Below, one piece after another: positions 51,040 through 62,720 of a stretch of DNA of 64,000 nt. Source of the stretch: Orthonyx spaldingii. Lineage: Eukaryota > Chordata > Aves > Passeriformes > Orthonychidae. Position numbers and translations under genes: made by a program. Positions within the stretch are counted from its first letter, which is position 1; each line of letters starts with the position of its first letter. A model generated the notes under the pieces. That model was not told the origin of the DNA. It did not search any database and saw nothing but the letters and a program-made list of their open reading frames with translations. Location of the stretch: the NCBI GenBank assembly GCA_013397795.1, contig VZTJ01004286.1, forward strand, positions 4,612,129 to 4,676,128, in the 5' to 3' direction.

Positions 51040-51760
51040 TCAAACTGGATTAGGCAGGAATTTGTCCTAGGTCTAATTTTATTCAATATTTTCATTAAGG
51101 ACTTGAAGGATGGAATAAGGATTGAGGCTTATTAAATTATAGTCCATATCAGGCTCTGCTAGGGTTGAGAGTGCTTGATGGGTCAGGGGAGGAGGACAAG
51201 ACAAGGAGGAGAGCTCTGTAATGGCCTTCAAAGAAAAAGTTTGATCAAGGCAAGAGCCATGCACTGCACTGCATGTTGTTCTCAGTTGTTCTCAGACCTG
51301 CTGGGTTTTTAATTACGTGGTAGTTCTGGGAGGAACAGCAGATGACAAACCCCTGCAGTCAAGTTACTCTGTAGACAAAGAAAAGACCTCTAAGCAGGCT
51401 CTGCACATGGGTCCTTGGTTGGTGCTGCCAGGGCCCCAGCTGGCAACGGGTGGGCAGGGCTGTGCCATGTCTTCAGAAGGATGGAGACCAGTTTAAAAAA
51501 ACGTGGCAGAGAACTGCAGCAAGTGGGGTCTGGTGGAGACAGGTATGGAGAAATGAGCTTGCTTTGTTAAAGGAAAAAGTGCCTTCAAGTGTGTGAAAGG
51601 TGGCAGCAAAGAAAGGGATGATGAACTCTCCTGGGGCAGATGTGCAGGAGAGAAGGAATGAGTTTCAGGTGCAGCAGGGAGAGTTGAGGAGATGCTCTTC
51701 CCAGAGATGAGGGGAGTTAGATGCTGTGTAGTTTGCCTAGCTGAGAAATTTGGAGGTCAC
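51040..51760 (+). mobile_element. Probable decayed CR1 LINE including reverse-transcriptase remnant
   Basis: From about 51062 the + strand can be read as FVLGLILFNIFIKDLKDG. This resembles the 'VLGPILFNIFINDL' stretch near the C-terminal side of the CR1-type reverse transcriptase catalytic region. The frame is then lost. Further on, text such as GTGTGAAAGGTGGCAGCAAA, GAAAGGGATGATGAACTCTC and TTTCAGGTGCAGCAGGGAGA resembles the ORF2 end/3' region of older CR1 subfamilies. Boundaries are uncertain and the middle is unrecognisable. This is an old, dead copy. Confidence 0.6.
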
Positions 51761-51959
51761 CATGAGCAGAAGGTCATTTATTTAATTGTCATTTATTTTT
51801 AAAAAATGGGCTAGGGAGCCGTCTCAGAGAAATGGTTTTGGTGTAGGTGATCATGTTTCAGTGTAGGAGGATGGACTGTGTGTCACATCCCCTCTGGTCC
51901 TGTGACTCAGCTGCTGCATGACATCTGCAGCTCTAGGTTCGTTCTTGAACAAGGAGTTT

Positions 51960-52520
51960 ATTAACTTACATTTCTGCAATCCCCTGAAAGTCTGTCTGTG
52001 TTCTTCGCGGTGTCTCAAGCTTTGACATGGTCAGGCAGCTCACAAAGGAGCTGGGCTGTGTTTTGAAGAGTTCATTTTCTCGGGGGCTGTAGGTTGTGCT
52101 GTACGTGACCGATGAAAGATATTTCCCAGCATTAAAGCCGGTCACAGCCCCGATAAATCTGGAACAAATTCTGAGAAAGCATGTCATGTTATGACTGGCA
52201 TATCTGTGAGCATGGAGCTCTGCTTGAGAATTAGACTCAAAAGTTTGCAAAGTGCTAGTGCTGATGTCATTCCCTTGGAATGGAAAGGCTGTTGAAACAG
52301 TAAATACTTTCTGTGGCCAGAAGCTAAGTCTTGAGCTGGACCTTTTCCTCCCTTCGAAGGAAAGAATGCAGAACAAACCTAAAATGTGTATCTGCAATGG
52401 GAAAATCTTAATTAGTTTAGAGCTTTTAGCTATTTCAAACCATTTACATACACAGCTGCTGTTCATGCAAACATGTAAACTATTGATGGAAACTTCAAAC
52501 TCACCTTGAACTGACATTTT
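51960..52520. promoter_or_regulatory. Possible conserved non-coding block (with long antisense frame)
   Basis: A repeat-free block with retained CpGs (TTCTTCGCGG, TTCTCGGGGG, GTACGTGACCGATG, AAGCCGGTC, CCCCGATAAA), a GATAAATCTGG word and a TEAD-like GGAATGGAAAG. A 183-codon antisense frame (MSVQGEFEVS...) spans it and is the second-longest in the window, but it shows no domain I recognise. A regulatory element seems more likely than a gene; either way this rests on composition. Confidence 0.25.
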
Positions 52521-55500
52521 TGTTCCTGTTTTTTAAAGCTGTGCTTGGTTAAAAGTATGGTTGGAAAGGTCTGAAAATTATATTTGTGCTGTACGTGCAG
52601 AAAGGAACATAGACACAGGCTAACAGAAGCACAGAATAAAAGGCTTTAGTTCAGCAAGACTGGACACTGAAACCCTGTTAGCACCAAACAGCTGCTGGGA
52701 AAGTGTTTAATTTTTAGGCTAAAATTTTACAACATTTACTGCTGGTTGTATCTATAGAGTTTTGTTTATGATTCAAAACTCTGAAAAAAGAGAGGACTGA
52801 AATACAAACTTAGATGTGGTCCAGGTCTTTCAGCTGGCTTTTCTGCAATAAAAGATTAGTCTGAAACATTGGATCCAAAGAACCCACAGCCTTGGAATTA
52901 GAGCCTAATGCTGTGGCTTGGGAGTGCTATAATATCTCTCAGACAGGGAGATTAACAGGGTAACTCAGATTTTTGGGCTGTCCCTCAGAGGACCCTGTGG
53001 AGCATTCACAAGGAATTCATCCCCACCCCCAGCTTCCTCCTAGGAGGAAGAGTTTTGCCATGACAGATGTGGGGAACAGATGTTGAGAGGAAAAGTTACG
53101 ATGGGACAATGACCTGAAGTGTGAGTTGGGCTCTCCCTTGATGTGACTGAGCTTCTGTTCCTGATGGCAACAGAGGAAAGCAGCTCATGCTGCCTGTCCC
53201 TGCAAGCCCCGGTGTTTGGTGGGGTTTGACATACAGAGGTTTTCGGTCTTCATGTCAGATACTCAGTGCTCAGTCAGCTGGGGGAGAGGAAGGGACAAAG
53301 ATTGAAATGCAAATCCACTGTCTGTTATTCAGGGACAATTAGTCCTAGGTGGGTGACTCATGCTCAGCCACCCACCTCCTTTCCTGAGCAGTTCTAGGTA
53401 GTTTTTTTGAACCTGAATCTCCTGTTTTACATCAAGACTTGCCCATGTCTTGCTGCTGTTCTTCCCCACTTTTCCACCACTGCATCTGTGGTGTCTGGGA
53501 GATGCTCATGCTCCTTGTCCCTAAATCTGGAGTATAGTCCTGGGTGGCTGCTGAATAACAACAGAGAGCCAGGAGGAAAGGCCTTCCAGCAGCTCTGTGA
53601 TACCAGATAGGGCATATCCGATGGTTTCTTTCCTTCTTTATCATCTTCTGTTACAGACTTGCTGCTCTTTGTTGGCTCAGAAGGTAGATGTTGAGCTCCA
53701 TACTTGAGAGAGATTGGCAGGTCAGAGCAACTTCCCTACTGAGGGAGGGATTTGGGACAGGTCTCGTTCTCCTTAGCTTAGTCTAGCTCAGGAGACTGTG
53801 AATAATTATGTTTATTACAGAAAGGAAGTCAGCCATCCATAGAAGCCTGAGATTTTTTTTTTTAAATGGGAAACTAAGTATTTGAAATACTGTAAATGCT
53901 GTAATACTTGATAACCACTCCTGAGGTCCCCTTTCAAGCTGAGCTGTTCTCTGGTGCTGTTATAGACATCACTTGTGGATATTTATTGCTTTCTGCCTTT
54001 AATATTTGCTTTATTTTCACAGGGCAGCATTTGTTATATGTATCTCATTCCCTCTCTCCCTCTCCCCAAAGTTTTTGGAGCAGATTTGTCTTCTTCCACC
54101 TCCAGCTTATCTGTATAAACTCTTGGTGATATAAATGTCCATATTGACCACACAAATGTCCATGTGTCTGGAATAACCCAAGGCTTCTGTATCTGGTGCC
54201 CAGAGCCTGCTCTGTGTGAACAAGATACATAGTTGGGGCACTAATATAAAAAATTCCCTGAGTAGGACACTTCATTGAGAAGTTTGATTGAAGTACTTAC
54301 ATTATTATTTATTTGCTGGGCATACCCACCTCCCTCAGGTCTTGGAGTCAGTTCTTGTGCCTGGAGCGGTTTGAACTCTCAGCCCTGACCTGCAGAGGGT
54401 CCCAGGTCTCAGTTACTGTACAAAGCCATCACCTTTCATGGGAGAGGGAAGTGAGATTTCTTTGGGCTTCAAAGGTTTGTTTTCCTCTCCTGCTTATTGC
54501 TACAGAGCATCCTTGCTAGAAAGCAGAGAGAGGAGAGAAAATTCAGTCCACATGTTTGGGATTTAAGGTTGAGAGTGATTCACGCTCAGCTTCTGGGGGT
54601 TGTAATTAGGGGTGACATAATAACCATAAACTTTCGATAAAATAGTAGCAGCTTTTTTCTTACACTCTGAGCTGCAGAAGCTGCTTCTGATTAGCATCCC
54701 TTTGAGATAAGCCTGCAGGATCTCCACAGTGTGCAGACCTGGCTCCAGGCTTTTGTGGCACAGTTCAACCTCTTCACTGATGCTGAAAGGAACCCTACAT
54801 TCTGAAACACCCCAAATTTTGACATTTTCAGTTGAATCAGCATCCCAGCCTTTCCCTTAGCCTTTTTAGTCCATCTGTGTAGTTTTGAAGTCAATATTAT
54901 CATATTCTGGCTCAATCCTGCCAGTTTATGCTCCTTATAATACACTCCGAGGGTTATCTGCTATGGAAAAAAACCAGTCTTGCTATCCTTCACTTCTCCT
55001 GAAATATTACTACTCCTTTCTTTTCCAAGTGGCTGAGACTAAAAGGAATCCAGGAATGTGTGCAGCAGGAGATCTGTCATTCCCACTCCACACCAAGGTG
55101 CATTCTTGCAGGGAGAGATGGGCATTTACACTGGAATTCTGCCATCAGCATTCAGCCAATTCTATTTTTTGGCAGTCGAGCACATGGAATTTTTAAAAAG
55201 AAGATCTACTTTTTTAAAGCAGGTCACAGACAAAAATAAAGACACATTCTTGGGCTACGAGAAGTAGGTCAGGTTTTGGGGGAATCATTAGTGAAAGCTG
55301 TTGATCTGATCCCACCTGTTTATTAATGTTTTTTGCTTCCTATGCCAAGTACCTCTGGCTCATTTTGCTTTAGGTGAGTTATAGTCTTCTGCTTTGGTGA
55401 GAAAACTTTTTGTATTAACATTTTAAAAGAGAAAAATGAAAAAAAGGAAAACCAGGAAAATATGTTCCTAGTTTTCCATTAGAGAGTACTGTAGTGGAAA

Positions 55501-56398
55501 GTGAGGCCTCTCTGTGCTGTCATCCAAAAGGAATAAAGCTGCTTTGTGTCACCTCATTACTCTAAGCTGATGTTTTACCTCAAGATTATTTTGTGGGGGG
55601 AGAATGGGGGAAAGGCTGTTTCCACTGCTCAGGGATGGCCTCTGCAGCACCTTCTGCACAATTATCCCTCTCATTTAGGGGGGAGCATTTCACAGCCTGT
55701 AGGTACCTGTGTGGAGCCCCTGCAAGAGCTGCTGGACCAGGCTCAAGGCTCGGGCAGGGAGGATGGATTGCTGCTGGTCAGGCTTTGGAATTGGCCTGGC
55801 ATCACTTCACTGCCTCCACAGTTGGCAGGTGGCTGTAAAAGAGCTTTGGGTATTACCCAGTTTAGCTGCAGGATGGGTGCTGGGGCTCAGGGCAGGCACC
55901 TGTGTGGCTCCTCTTGGTTTTCCCTGCATGGGACAAGGACACTCGTCCTCTCCAGAGCCCTGGTGGGCAGGTGGACAGCCCAGTCTGCAGCTGCAGGACT
56001 GAGTTTGTTTAACAGGTTTACAAACCAGGGTTAGGTTCTGCAGTAACTGAGAAACTCCTGGGCTTCTTCCACAGCCGAGCTCTGGAAACAGTGGTTTTGC
56101 TCTCTGAATGCCAGTCACAACTAATAGCATTGTTTGTGGAGAACACCTCTTAATGCAGTCTCACCTTTCTGAATACCCACAATTACTGGAATTTTCATTC
56201 CCTCCTTTTTCTCTTTTAATTTTTTGTAATATTAATCCATGCAACTGCATGCCTTAAATTCACAAGAGCAAAACAACTGATGCTCACATGCAGGTAATGT
56301 CTGTCTCTCTCCCTCCCCTATTTTTATTGATGTAACTGAAATTTTTGTTTCATTTTGGTAATTTGTCTCTTTGTCTTTCCACATTTTCTATTTTACAG

Positions 56399-56457
56399 AA
56401 TTTGATTCAGAAACAAAAAGGGTTCAAGACATTCTTTCTGGAATGGAGAAACCACAG
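56399..56457 (+). CDS. FNDC3B: FNDC3B coding exon D (human exon 7 equivalent)
   Basis: A 59-bp micro-sized exon. AA completes the Glu codon from exon C, then 19 codons give EFDSETKRVQDILSGMEKPQ, ending in phase 0. The acceptor is CTATTTTACAG and the donor is CAG|GTATGT, close to consensus. The KRVQDILSG-EKPQ core is strongly FNDC3B-like and forms an acidic/helical linker leading into the first FN3 domain; the trailing KPQ is the start of that domain's first strand. Phase 1 in, phase 0 out. Isolated between introns of 18.9 and 6.1 kb, it depends on strong splice sites, which it has. Confidence 0.96.
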
Positions 56458-56754
56458 GTATGTGATCCCAAATTGCTACACAAATGTACAATAGCAAATG
56501 TGGTAAGTAGATTGTGTCACGACATATTGGTGATTTCACAGGGGCGTAGCACCTCTGATTTTTTTCCTTACTAGATTGTTGCCACTAACTCATTTTACTG
56601 GGATATAAATCTGAAGGATCTTTTGTGCTCATGGGTGTTTGAGGGCTCTGCTCACTCCAGGAATGGCACCAGTTGTCTGTTTCCAGAGGACAATTCCCGG
56701 TATTTGTACTGTGATGGGGAACTCAGTGCACTGGGGTGACTTACATAACTCTTA

Positions 56755-57005
56755 CCCCTCTCCCTTGGGTTTAATTTTATTTGTCATGAGCAATTTATGT
56801 CTTTAATCATGATTAAATTAAGCTAATTCCATTATTCAATGGCAAATTACTATAGTCTGTGTTTGTCTGAGCCATAAAAGCCCGTGAATTACAATGGAAT
56901 TGAATCACCCTGTAAATAACCCTAATGCTGAGTGTGACTGCAGTCAGGTGAGGTTATTAATAAATCTGCTTGTAAGCCCTTTGAATGTCATGTTTTCCTA
57001 ATTTG
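56755..57005. promoter_or_regulatory. Candidate intronic enhancer with 16-bp homeodomain-like palindrome
   Basis: The block contains TTTAATCATGATTAAA at 56802-56817, a perfect 16-bp palindrome that places two TAAT/ATTA half-sites four bases apart. Further homeodomain cores follow (AAGCTAATTCC, CCATTATTCAATGG, GGTTATTAATAAATC). CCATTATTCAATGG is itself nearly palindromic. No transposon is recognised. It starts about 300 bp after exon D. Dimeric homeodomain binding is established for such paired TAAT sites; use as an enhancer here is inference. Confidence 0.4.
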
Positions 57006-58559
57006 GTGTGTCCAGTGAAAGCCAGAAGAGTACTGTGGGTCTGAATGAATGGTCCAAGCCAGCACTGGAAGAAGCAGTTATGGGGCAAAGGGAAACAGAA
57101 ATCTCAAAGCACAGCCTATCTCCTTTGCTCTCCAGGTCTCAGGCCTTTCTCTGTCCAGCTGGAGAGATAGGGAACAAATAAGCAAATAAATGAAAAACAG
57201 TGGTGGAAAGCTCACCTGAAGACTGGGTTCAACTGATAGAGGCTGATACAGAGAAATTCTGCAGTGGGAGCCTTGGCTGCAGAAGTGGCAGAGCTCAGGG
57301 AGACCCAGGCATGAGCACAGGCTGAGTTTTATTTTTTGGGCTCTCTTCTCATGGATGCTTTTGTTCTGAATAAATACGAAAGGTGTTTGGTCTTATATTG
57401 CTCCATCAGTAGGTGCTGGATCCCAGGTTCAAGGCCAGCCACAATCTAAGCCAGGCCTGCAGAGATGATAAACACCAGCCTGAGTTCTGCTCACAAGCAG
57501 GACGTCACTTCATTGCTGTAGAAACAAGTGACAACACTGAGCTGAAGGCTTGAGAGAAGAGTTTCAGGGTGATCAGAAGGGAAGAAAGTGCCCTCAGCAC
57601 AGAATTAGGCTCGGTTGTTGTACAGAGGGAGTCAATGTCTTTGTACCAAGGACCACCTGAATGTTACTAATTTGGTCAATAGCCACAGCCAGGTGCTTTT
57701 TCAAATATCCAGAGAACTGACAAGAAAAAGGTGGTGTTTCATACTTTTGTCTTGAGAGGTAGGAAGAGAAGCTATTAGAGCAATTTGCAGGATTCTGAGA
57801 TCTGTACAATTAGATTTATGGTACTCAGAGCCTTTAAAGCAGAAAGAAGCAAAAAGGAAAAGTAGACAAAAATAATTTTCCTTTAATCATATCAAAAATG
57901 GGATTTTTTTAAAAAAATCTAAACCATGGCAAATGCTGGTTCAATAATAATGACATTTACTGAGGTGGTGTTGGGGATTATCTATTATTCTCTCTCTGTA
58001 GCTTTGACATTTGTGAGTAATTAAACTCACAGGACTCTCACAAATCATGAATTGCTATGAATGATTATATGTGTGTGTAGTCAGTATTACATCTGAGAGA
58101 AATATATCATACTATGCATAAATAGTCATCTTGGTCATGTTTCTTGGCAAATCTTATGCATGTACAAGTGAAAAATAAAACAATGTATAGAAAAACAACA
58201 GGGAAGACAGAAATGATGCAAAGGAAAAGAACTCAGAGTGGTGAGTCAGTAGCAAGTGGGGGATGCTGTGTCTGCAGCATGTGGATTTGATTTGTCCAAG
58301 TGGGCAGCTCCCTCCATCCATGGGGGGAACCCATGTGAAGGGATGAAGCAATGGGAAGGGTTTAGCCCTGTGAGCAACTCCTGCAGGAGAACTGTCCCTG
58401 GGAGGTGTCTGGATGGTACAGGTACCTCTCTGAGTACCAAATAGACACACTTCTAAATTATTACTTTTAAAAAGTCTGTTTTCAATAATAGATGTTGTCT
58501 GTTGAAGAGATGTGCAGCCAAGCTGCAAATTTAATCAGAGCTATGTCCCTTTAACAGCC

Positions 58560-59330
58560 AGAACTTTAAAAGACACCTTTTGCTTTTATTCCCGTGTGGT
58601 TCTGTGTAAACTGAAATATGTTTTTAATTCACGTTATCACAGACAAAGCAAGCATTCTCTGAAACAAATACCTCGGTGAGGGGAGGGAAACTCAACCCTG
58701 GGTTTCCGAAGCGGCTGCTGCGGGGCTGGGGGGACATCACCCCCCGTGGGGAATCACCAGGGCCCTGTCAAACCACAGCTCAGACATCAGCCTGCCTTTC
58801 CAAAAGGCAGCCTGCTCCCGCTGACTCGCTCTGCAGCGAAACTCATATTTAATCACTGGGGTTTTTGCCTAAAATTGCAGGATTAGAGCCATAATTTAAA
58901 AGCAGAATCTTGACCCGGTAATAACCGTGAATTCATTTGACCCCCAGGTCTTTCAAACCGTGCCCTCGAGGGAGTAAATGAATGTTGCTCACAGTGTAGT
59001 TCTCACACATACAATGAGCCCCCGAACCACACGATGCCTGTGAATGCTAACCCGGAATTTGAAAGATAATGAAAGTTGTACAGAAACATTTTTCATTACC
59101 TGAAAGACGGGAAGGACCGATACTCATCAGTCTTGTAGCCTTATTGAAGTGGTGCAGGAGCTGGATTCTTTCCCAGGGGCTTTTATGGAATAATTATTTA
59201 CACCGCCGAGTTTTGATAGAGCAGAAAGGAGGCATTTACTGTGTAAACTGAGAAGTTTTCAGAAACTAATTAACTGTGCTTTTCACCAGACGTACAGAAC
59301 TCCTTGTGGGAGAATCTTTTGTTAGGTCTC
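58560..59330. promoter_or_regulatory. Candidate conserved non-coding element (strongest in window)
   Basis: About 770 bp of repeat-free sequence with roughly twenty CpGs by eye. These include CCGAAGCGGCTGCTGCGGGG, CCCGCTGACTCGC, GACCCGGTAATAACCGTG, CCCTCGAGGG and CACCGCCGAG. They are interleaved with AT-rich homeodomain-like words (CATATTTAATCAC, CATAATTTAAAAG, GGAATAATTATTTAC, AACTAATTAACTG). Such mixed composition differs sharply from the CpG-poor intron around it and is typical of constrained vertebrate non-coding elements. A G/C hairpin (GGGGGGACATCACCCCCC) lies inside. No promoter motif is convincing and no exon is recognised. Confidence 0.4.
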
Positions 59331-60620
59331 AGCTAAAAGGCCAAGCCAGCCCTCTTCAAAGCCAGCATGGTGATTTTGGGGACAGATGAGACAGGCTGGG
59401 GGAACTCGGAAACAGCACAAAGATTTACCTGCTCAGCCTGGGAAGAGGTGCTCTGGCTGCTTTTATTTTGGTCAGATGGAATTAGGGTACCATTAATGAA
59501 TAATAAACTGGTTTTTATTGATGGTGAAGTATTTCTGTCTGCAAGTTCAGAAGGGCCGTTAAGCCCACCATGGTGGTGGTAGCTGGGTTGTTCCTTACAG
59601 CGTGGAGAGGGCTGGTCCAGGTCTGTACCTTTGGAAAGGTGTTTGTGTAAGCTAGAAAAGTTGGAGGTAGAGATACTGAGCTATTTTGCAAGGACCTGCT
59701 TGTTATTCTCAACATATCATAACCCCATTTATTTAACTTACCCTTTTTCACAGCAAAGCTAGTGCTTCCTGCTCCAGGTGGGAGTTCCAAAGTGGTGGCT
59801 TTGGCCATGGAATGAGATATTGGCAGGTAACTGTGATAGGGTGTCTGCCTGTTGGTCAGGGAGCAGCAGATAGGTTTATCTCCAGCCACACAAATGAATC
59901 TGTTCCCAGCTGACACGCACAGCCCAGGGAGGGAACAGATTTGCCTTTTCTGACTTATCTTGCAGACAGTGACCCCTCTCTTGCTTTCCTACACTTGCTG
60001 TGTGTGCTCAGTGCAGCTAAGACTGGTATTTAACAATTTCTGGTGTTTATTTTTAAACCTCCAGCAGCAGTTGCTGTGTACCTTCGAGCTCCAAGGCAGC
60101 CAGCAGCCACTCCGGGTGCTCCTTCCCTCTGGAATTAATGGTGTAGCTGGAGCAACTTAGCAACTGGCTTTGGATTTTTATCCTCTGCGTGCTGCCTTCA
60201 GAATAATAGTCTGACAGTTTCTAGCAGCTAGCCCACAAGATACTTTCTCTTATTTTCAGAAACCTAAGACCTAACTTCTTGCAGATTGCTGGAGTTCATA
60301 GAGGGCCAGAGTTTTGCTGTATGTGGGATATATACGTGTGTCCTTGGGAGTAGTCATAGAGAAAAACATTTCAATAGAACATTGGCAGGATATCATGCCT
60401 GCAGCTCCAAGTCTGTCTGAATTTATGAAAAACAATTATGCAAGCATATTTCCATAATAAAAGAAACTGCATGTTGATGGGCTGAGCTGGCATAGTAGTA
60501 ATGTCTGTTAAAAAAAACCTAAAATCTGTTTGGATCTTATTATTCAGTTTTCTGATCAAAATATTATTTTAAAGGCAGATTTTTAGCTCTAAGTATCTTT
60601 GCCACAATTTCAGTTACCTA

Positions 60621-60660
60621 CATGTGTGTATGTGTATATACACATCTATGTGTATATCTC
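60621..60660 (+). repeat. TGTA/TATA microsatellite
   Basis: Imperfect tract of TGTG, TATG and TATA units (CATGTGTGTATGTGTATATA and so on) ending at TGTATATCTC. It contains TGTATATACACA, a small palindrome. Confidence 0.8.
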
Positions 60661-62562
60661 AAAAAAAATTAACTTATTTGTCTTACTTGAATCATTCAAG
60701 ATTCTTATAAGGTGTCTGATCCAGTATCAGAAGTAACTGGTCCAAGATTTTAAAATAAACATTGATTTCATAGCATCAGAAAAATATTATAAGAAAATGC
60801 CATGAAAGTAAGAAATGCCATGAAAATTCATAAAATAATTTATATGTCCATATTTTTTACAAAGAAAACTTGATGCTACTTAAACCTTCTTGCCTTAAAA
60901 CTTTTTTATTTTTCACATTAGGTTGAATAAAGGTTTTCTTTTTTTGGCAAGACTTAAACATGCTGCTATAAATTAAAATCTCTAACTTTTGAGATCATGG
61001 TGTTTATGATGAGACATTTCATGGTGTCACCTACTTGTCAGGCTGGTAAAAATGAATTTATGACTTGCTCAGAAAGAATCTGGTTGCTATATGGGTATCA
61101 GACACAACAGTTGCAGTGCTCATCAGCTGGAAGCAACGTGTTTCCACGTGAGAAGTTAAATATTCTCCATTATATAAAGATAACCAGAAGCTGGATTTGT
61201 AAACAAGCAGTCCCTGAAAGCTGATTGCTAATACTTCATTCCCAAGTAATTTGTGGGTAAGGGGTTTCACTTGTCTCAATAAAAGTTAGGAAATGTGTAA
61301 CTGAGCACCTGCAGCATTCATGTTACACCTTCTGAAATAACAACATCTTGCTCTTTGTGTTGGAGAAATCTGTCAAAATTATAGATGCAGTGAAATTTGT
61401 TGCATAGGAAAAATAAAGAATATAAAACTTCAGGCTTTGATTCCTCCATATGGAGGCTAACTAAAAAATACTCTTTATATATTTGCTACAATTAAGAAGG
61501 AAAAATGTGATTATTTTCATGATAGAAAGTGGAGACTTGGTGGCAGAGCATTTGAGGCTCTGGAGGCTTTGAGGCCTTCCTGGGATATTTCAGCAGACTT
61601 GTATGAAAATGTGCTGCCTTTCCCAGATAACCAGTGCAGCTATTGCTTTTTATTCATTTTTCCTTTGAGACAGTGGCAGGGGGGACTTTTTATTCTCCTT
61701 TCCTGGCCTGATAACAGAAGGCTGTTCTCTGGGAAGCTGCTTTGGCTGCGAGCAGCTGATGTGCCAGTGGCTCTCCTGGTGAGCAAAGTGATTCTAGTTC
61801 TCTAAGCTGGGTGAATCTGGCTCTCCAGAAGAATACAGTAGCACTGGTGGGGTGATAAAATGGTTTTGGTGCGGGACTTTGAGGTACTTTTTCCCTGTTT
61901 TTTTCCTCACCCATCCACCACAGAGGTGTTGCACACAGTGGTGACTGCAGATCACACGAAGTCTTTCTCTCAAGGCACAAGGTGATTGACTTGCAATGTA
62001 GTTTTTAATTGACAGTTGGACTTCTATTATGATTTTCCCTTGTGCTTTTGAGCCAGCATAACTTTGCAGGTTGAATTGGGTTTTTCTGCTTATTTGCAGT
62101 TGAATTATTGTGACTTCAAGTGGCAAGAAGGAACAGGATGACTGAAAAAGCCATTGGAGTTTCATTAGAAAAGCTTCCTAACAAAAACTTTAGGAAAATA
62201 ATTGTGTACAAAACCATCTAGAGGACAAAGTCTTTGTTTCACTTAGATGCAGTTCCCTTCTAGGAATGGCCACAGCAGCAGGTACCTCCAGAGGCATCCT
62301 TTGCAGGATGCTCAGGCAGTGACGAGCCAGTTCACTGCAGGGGAACCTCTCTCTGTATTCCTCATCTGTCAGAGATTACTTTATGCCATGAATCTCTATG
62401 TTTGCTTGTGTTGTTGATCATTTCTGACCCCTTACTTTTCATCTCTAGCTCTGAACTTCTATTTTACAAGGAACTGATTGTGAAGATGCAAGCAAAAAGC
62501 AAATACTTACAAAACAGTGTTTCTTTCCTCAGATTTCAGATTAACTGATGTTTCTTTTATAG

Positions 62563-62720
62563 GTTACAAATATTCAAGCAAGAACAGTTTTGCTTTCCTG
62601 GTCACCTCCCACTGGCCTTCTCAATGCAGATAGACACAACAACGGTTTGCCTTACACCTGTACCTACGAGGTTGCCTTATCAGATAAAGGGAGGGATGGA
62701 AAATACAAGGTCATTTACAG
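62563..62720 (+). CDS. FNDC3B: FNDC3B coding exon E (human exon 8 equivalent), first half of FN3 domain 1
   Basis: A 158-bp exon: 52 codons followed by AG, the first two bases of a split codon (phase 2; Ser in the human protein as I recall it). The acceptor is TTTCTTTTATAG and the donor is CAG|GTAAAC. The peptide opens VTNIQARTVLLSWSPPTG and ends ALSDKGRDGKYKVIY. It has fibronectin type III signatures: the strand-B core Trp in SWSPP, a loop, then strand C with YTCTYEVALS and strand C' with KYKVIY. Strands E to G are in later exons beyond the window. The loop (LLNADRHNNGLP) is the variable part compared with mammals. FNDC3A's corresponding exon shares IQARTV and SWSPP-like words, but DKGRDGKYK and the upstream exons fix FNDC3B. 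Confidence 0.97.

Larger units (their letters stand above)
37546..56398 (+). other. FNDC3B: FNDC3B intron C-D (18.9 kb)
   Basis: Phase-1 GT-AG intron. It starts with a U-rich stretch (TTTTATTTATTTTTAATTGC from about 37558) and ends with CTATTTTACAG. It holds two sense-strand CR1 segments, several poly-T runs, a single N, and open frames of up to 235 codons that I do not accept as genes. Outside the separately listed items I see ordinary AT-rich intron. Confidence 0.9.
56458..62562 (+). other. FNDC3B: FNDC3B intron D-E (6.1 kb)
   Basis: Phase-0 GT-AG intron. It contains the two strongest candidate regulatory blocks of the window and a TATG/TGTA microsatellite. No CR1 copy is recognised. It ends with TTTCTTTTATAG. 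Remaining sequence is ordinary intron. Confidence 0.92.

Noticed and set aside
55546..56034. 162-codon + frame just before exon D
   Set aside because: Three overlapping frames on both strands are open in the same GC-rich block; Trp/Gly/Leu-rich translation without family resemblance. Composition explains it.
28671..62720. Assignment to the paralogue FNDC3A
   Set aside because: Exons A and E share words with FNDC3A, but exons B to D (for example YITREDQYSK, KKLKDRQIDRQNR, KRVQDILSG) are FNDC3B-specific.
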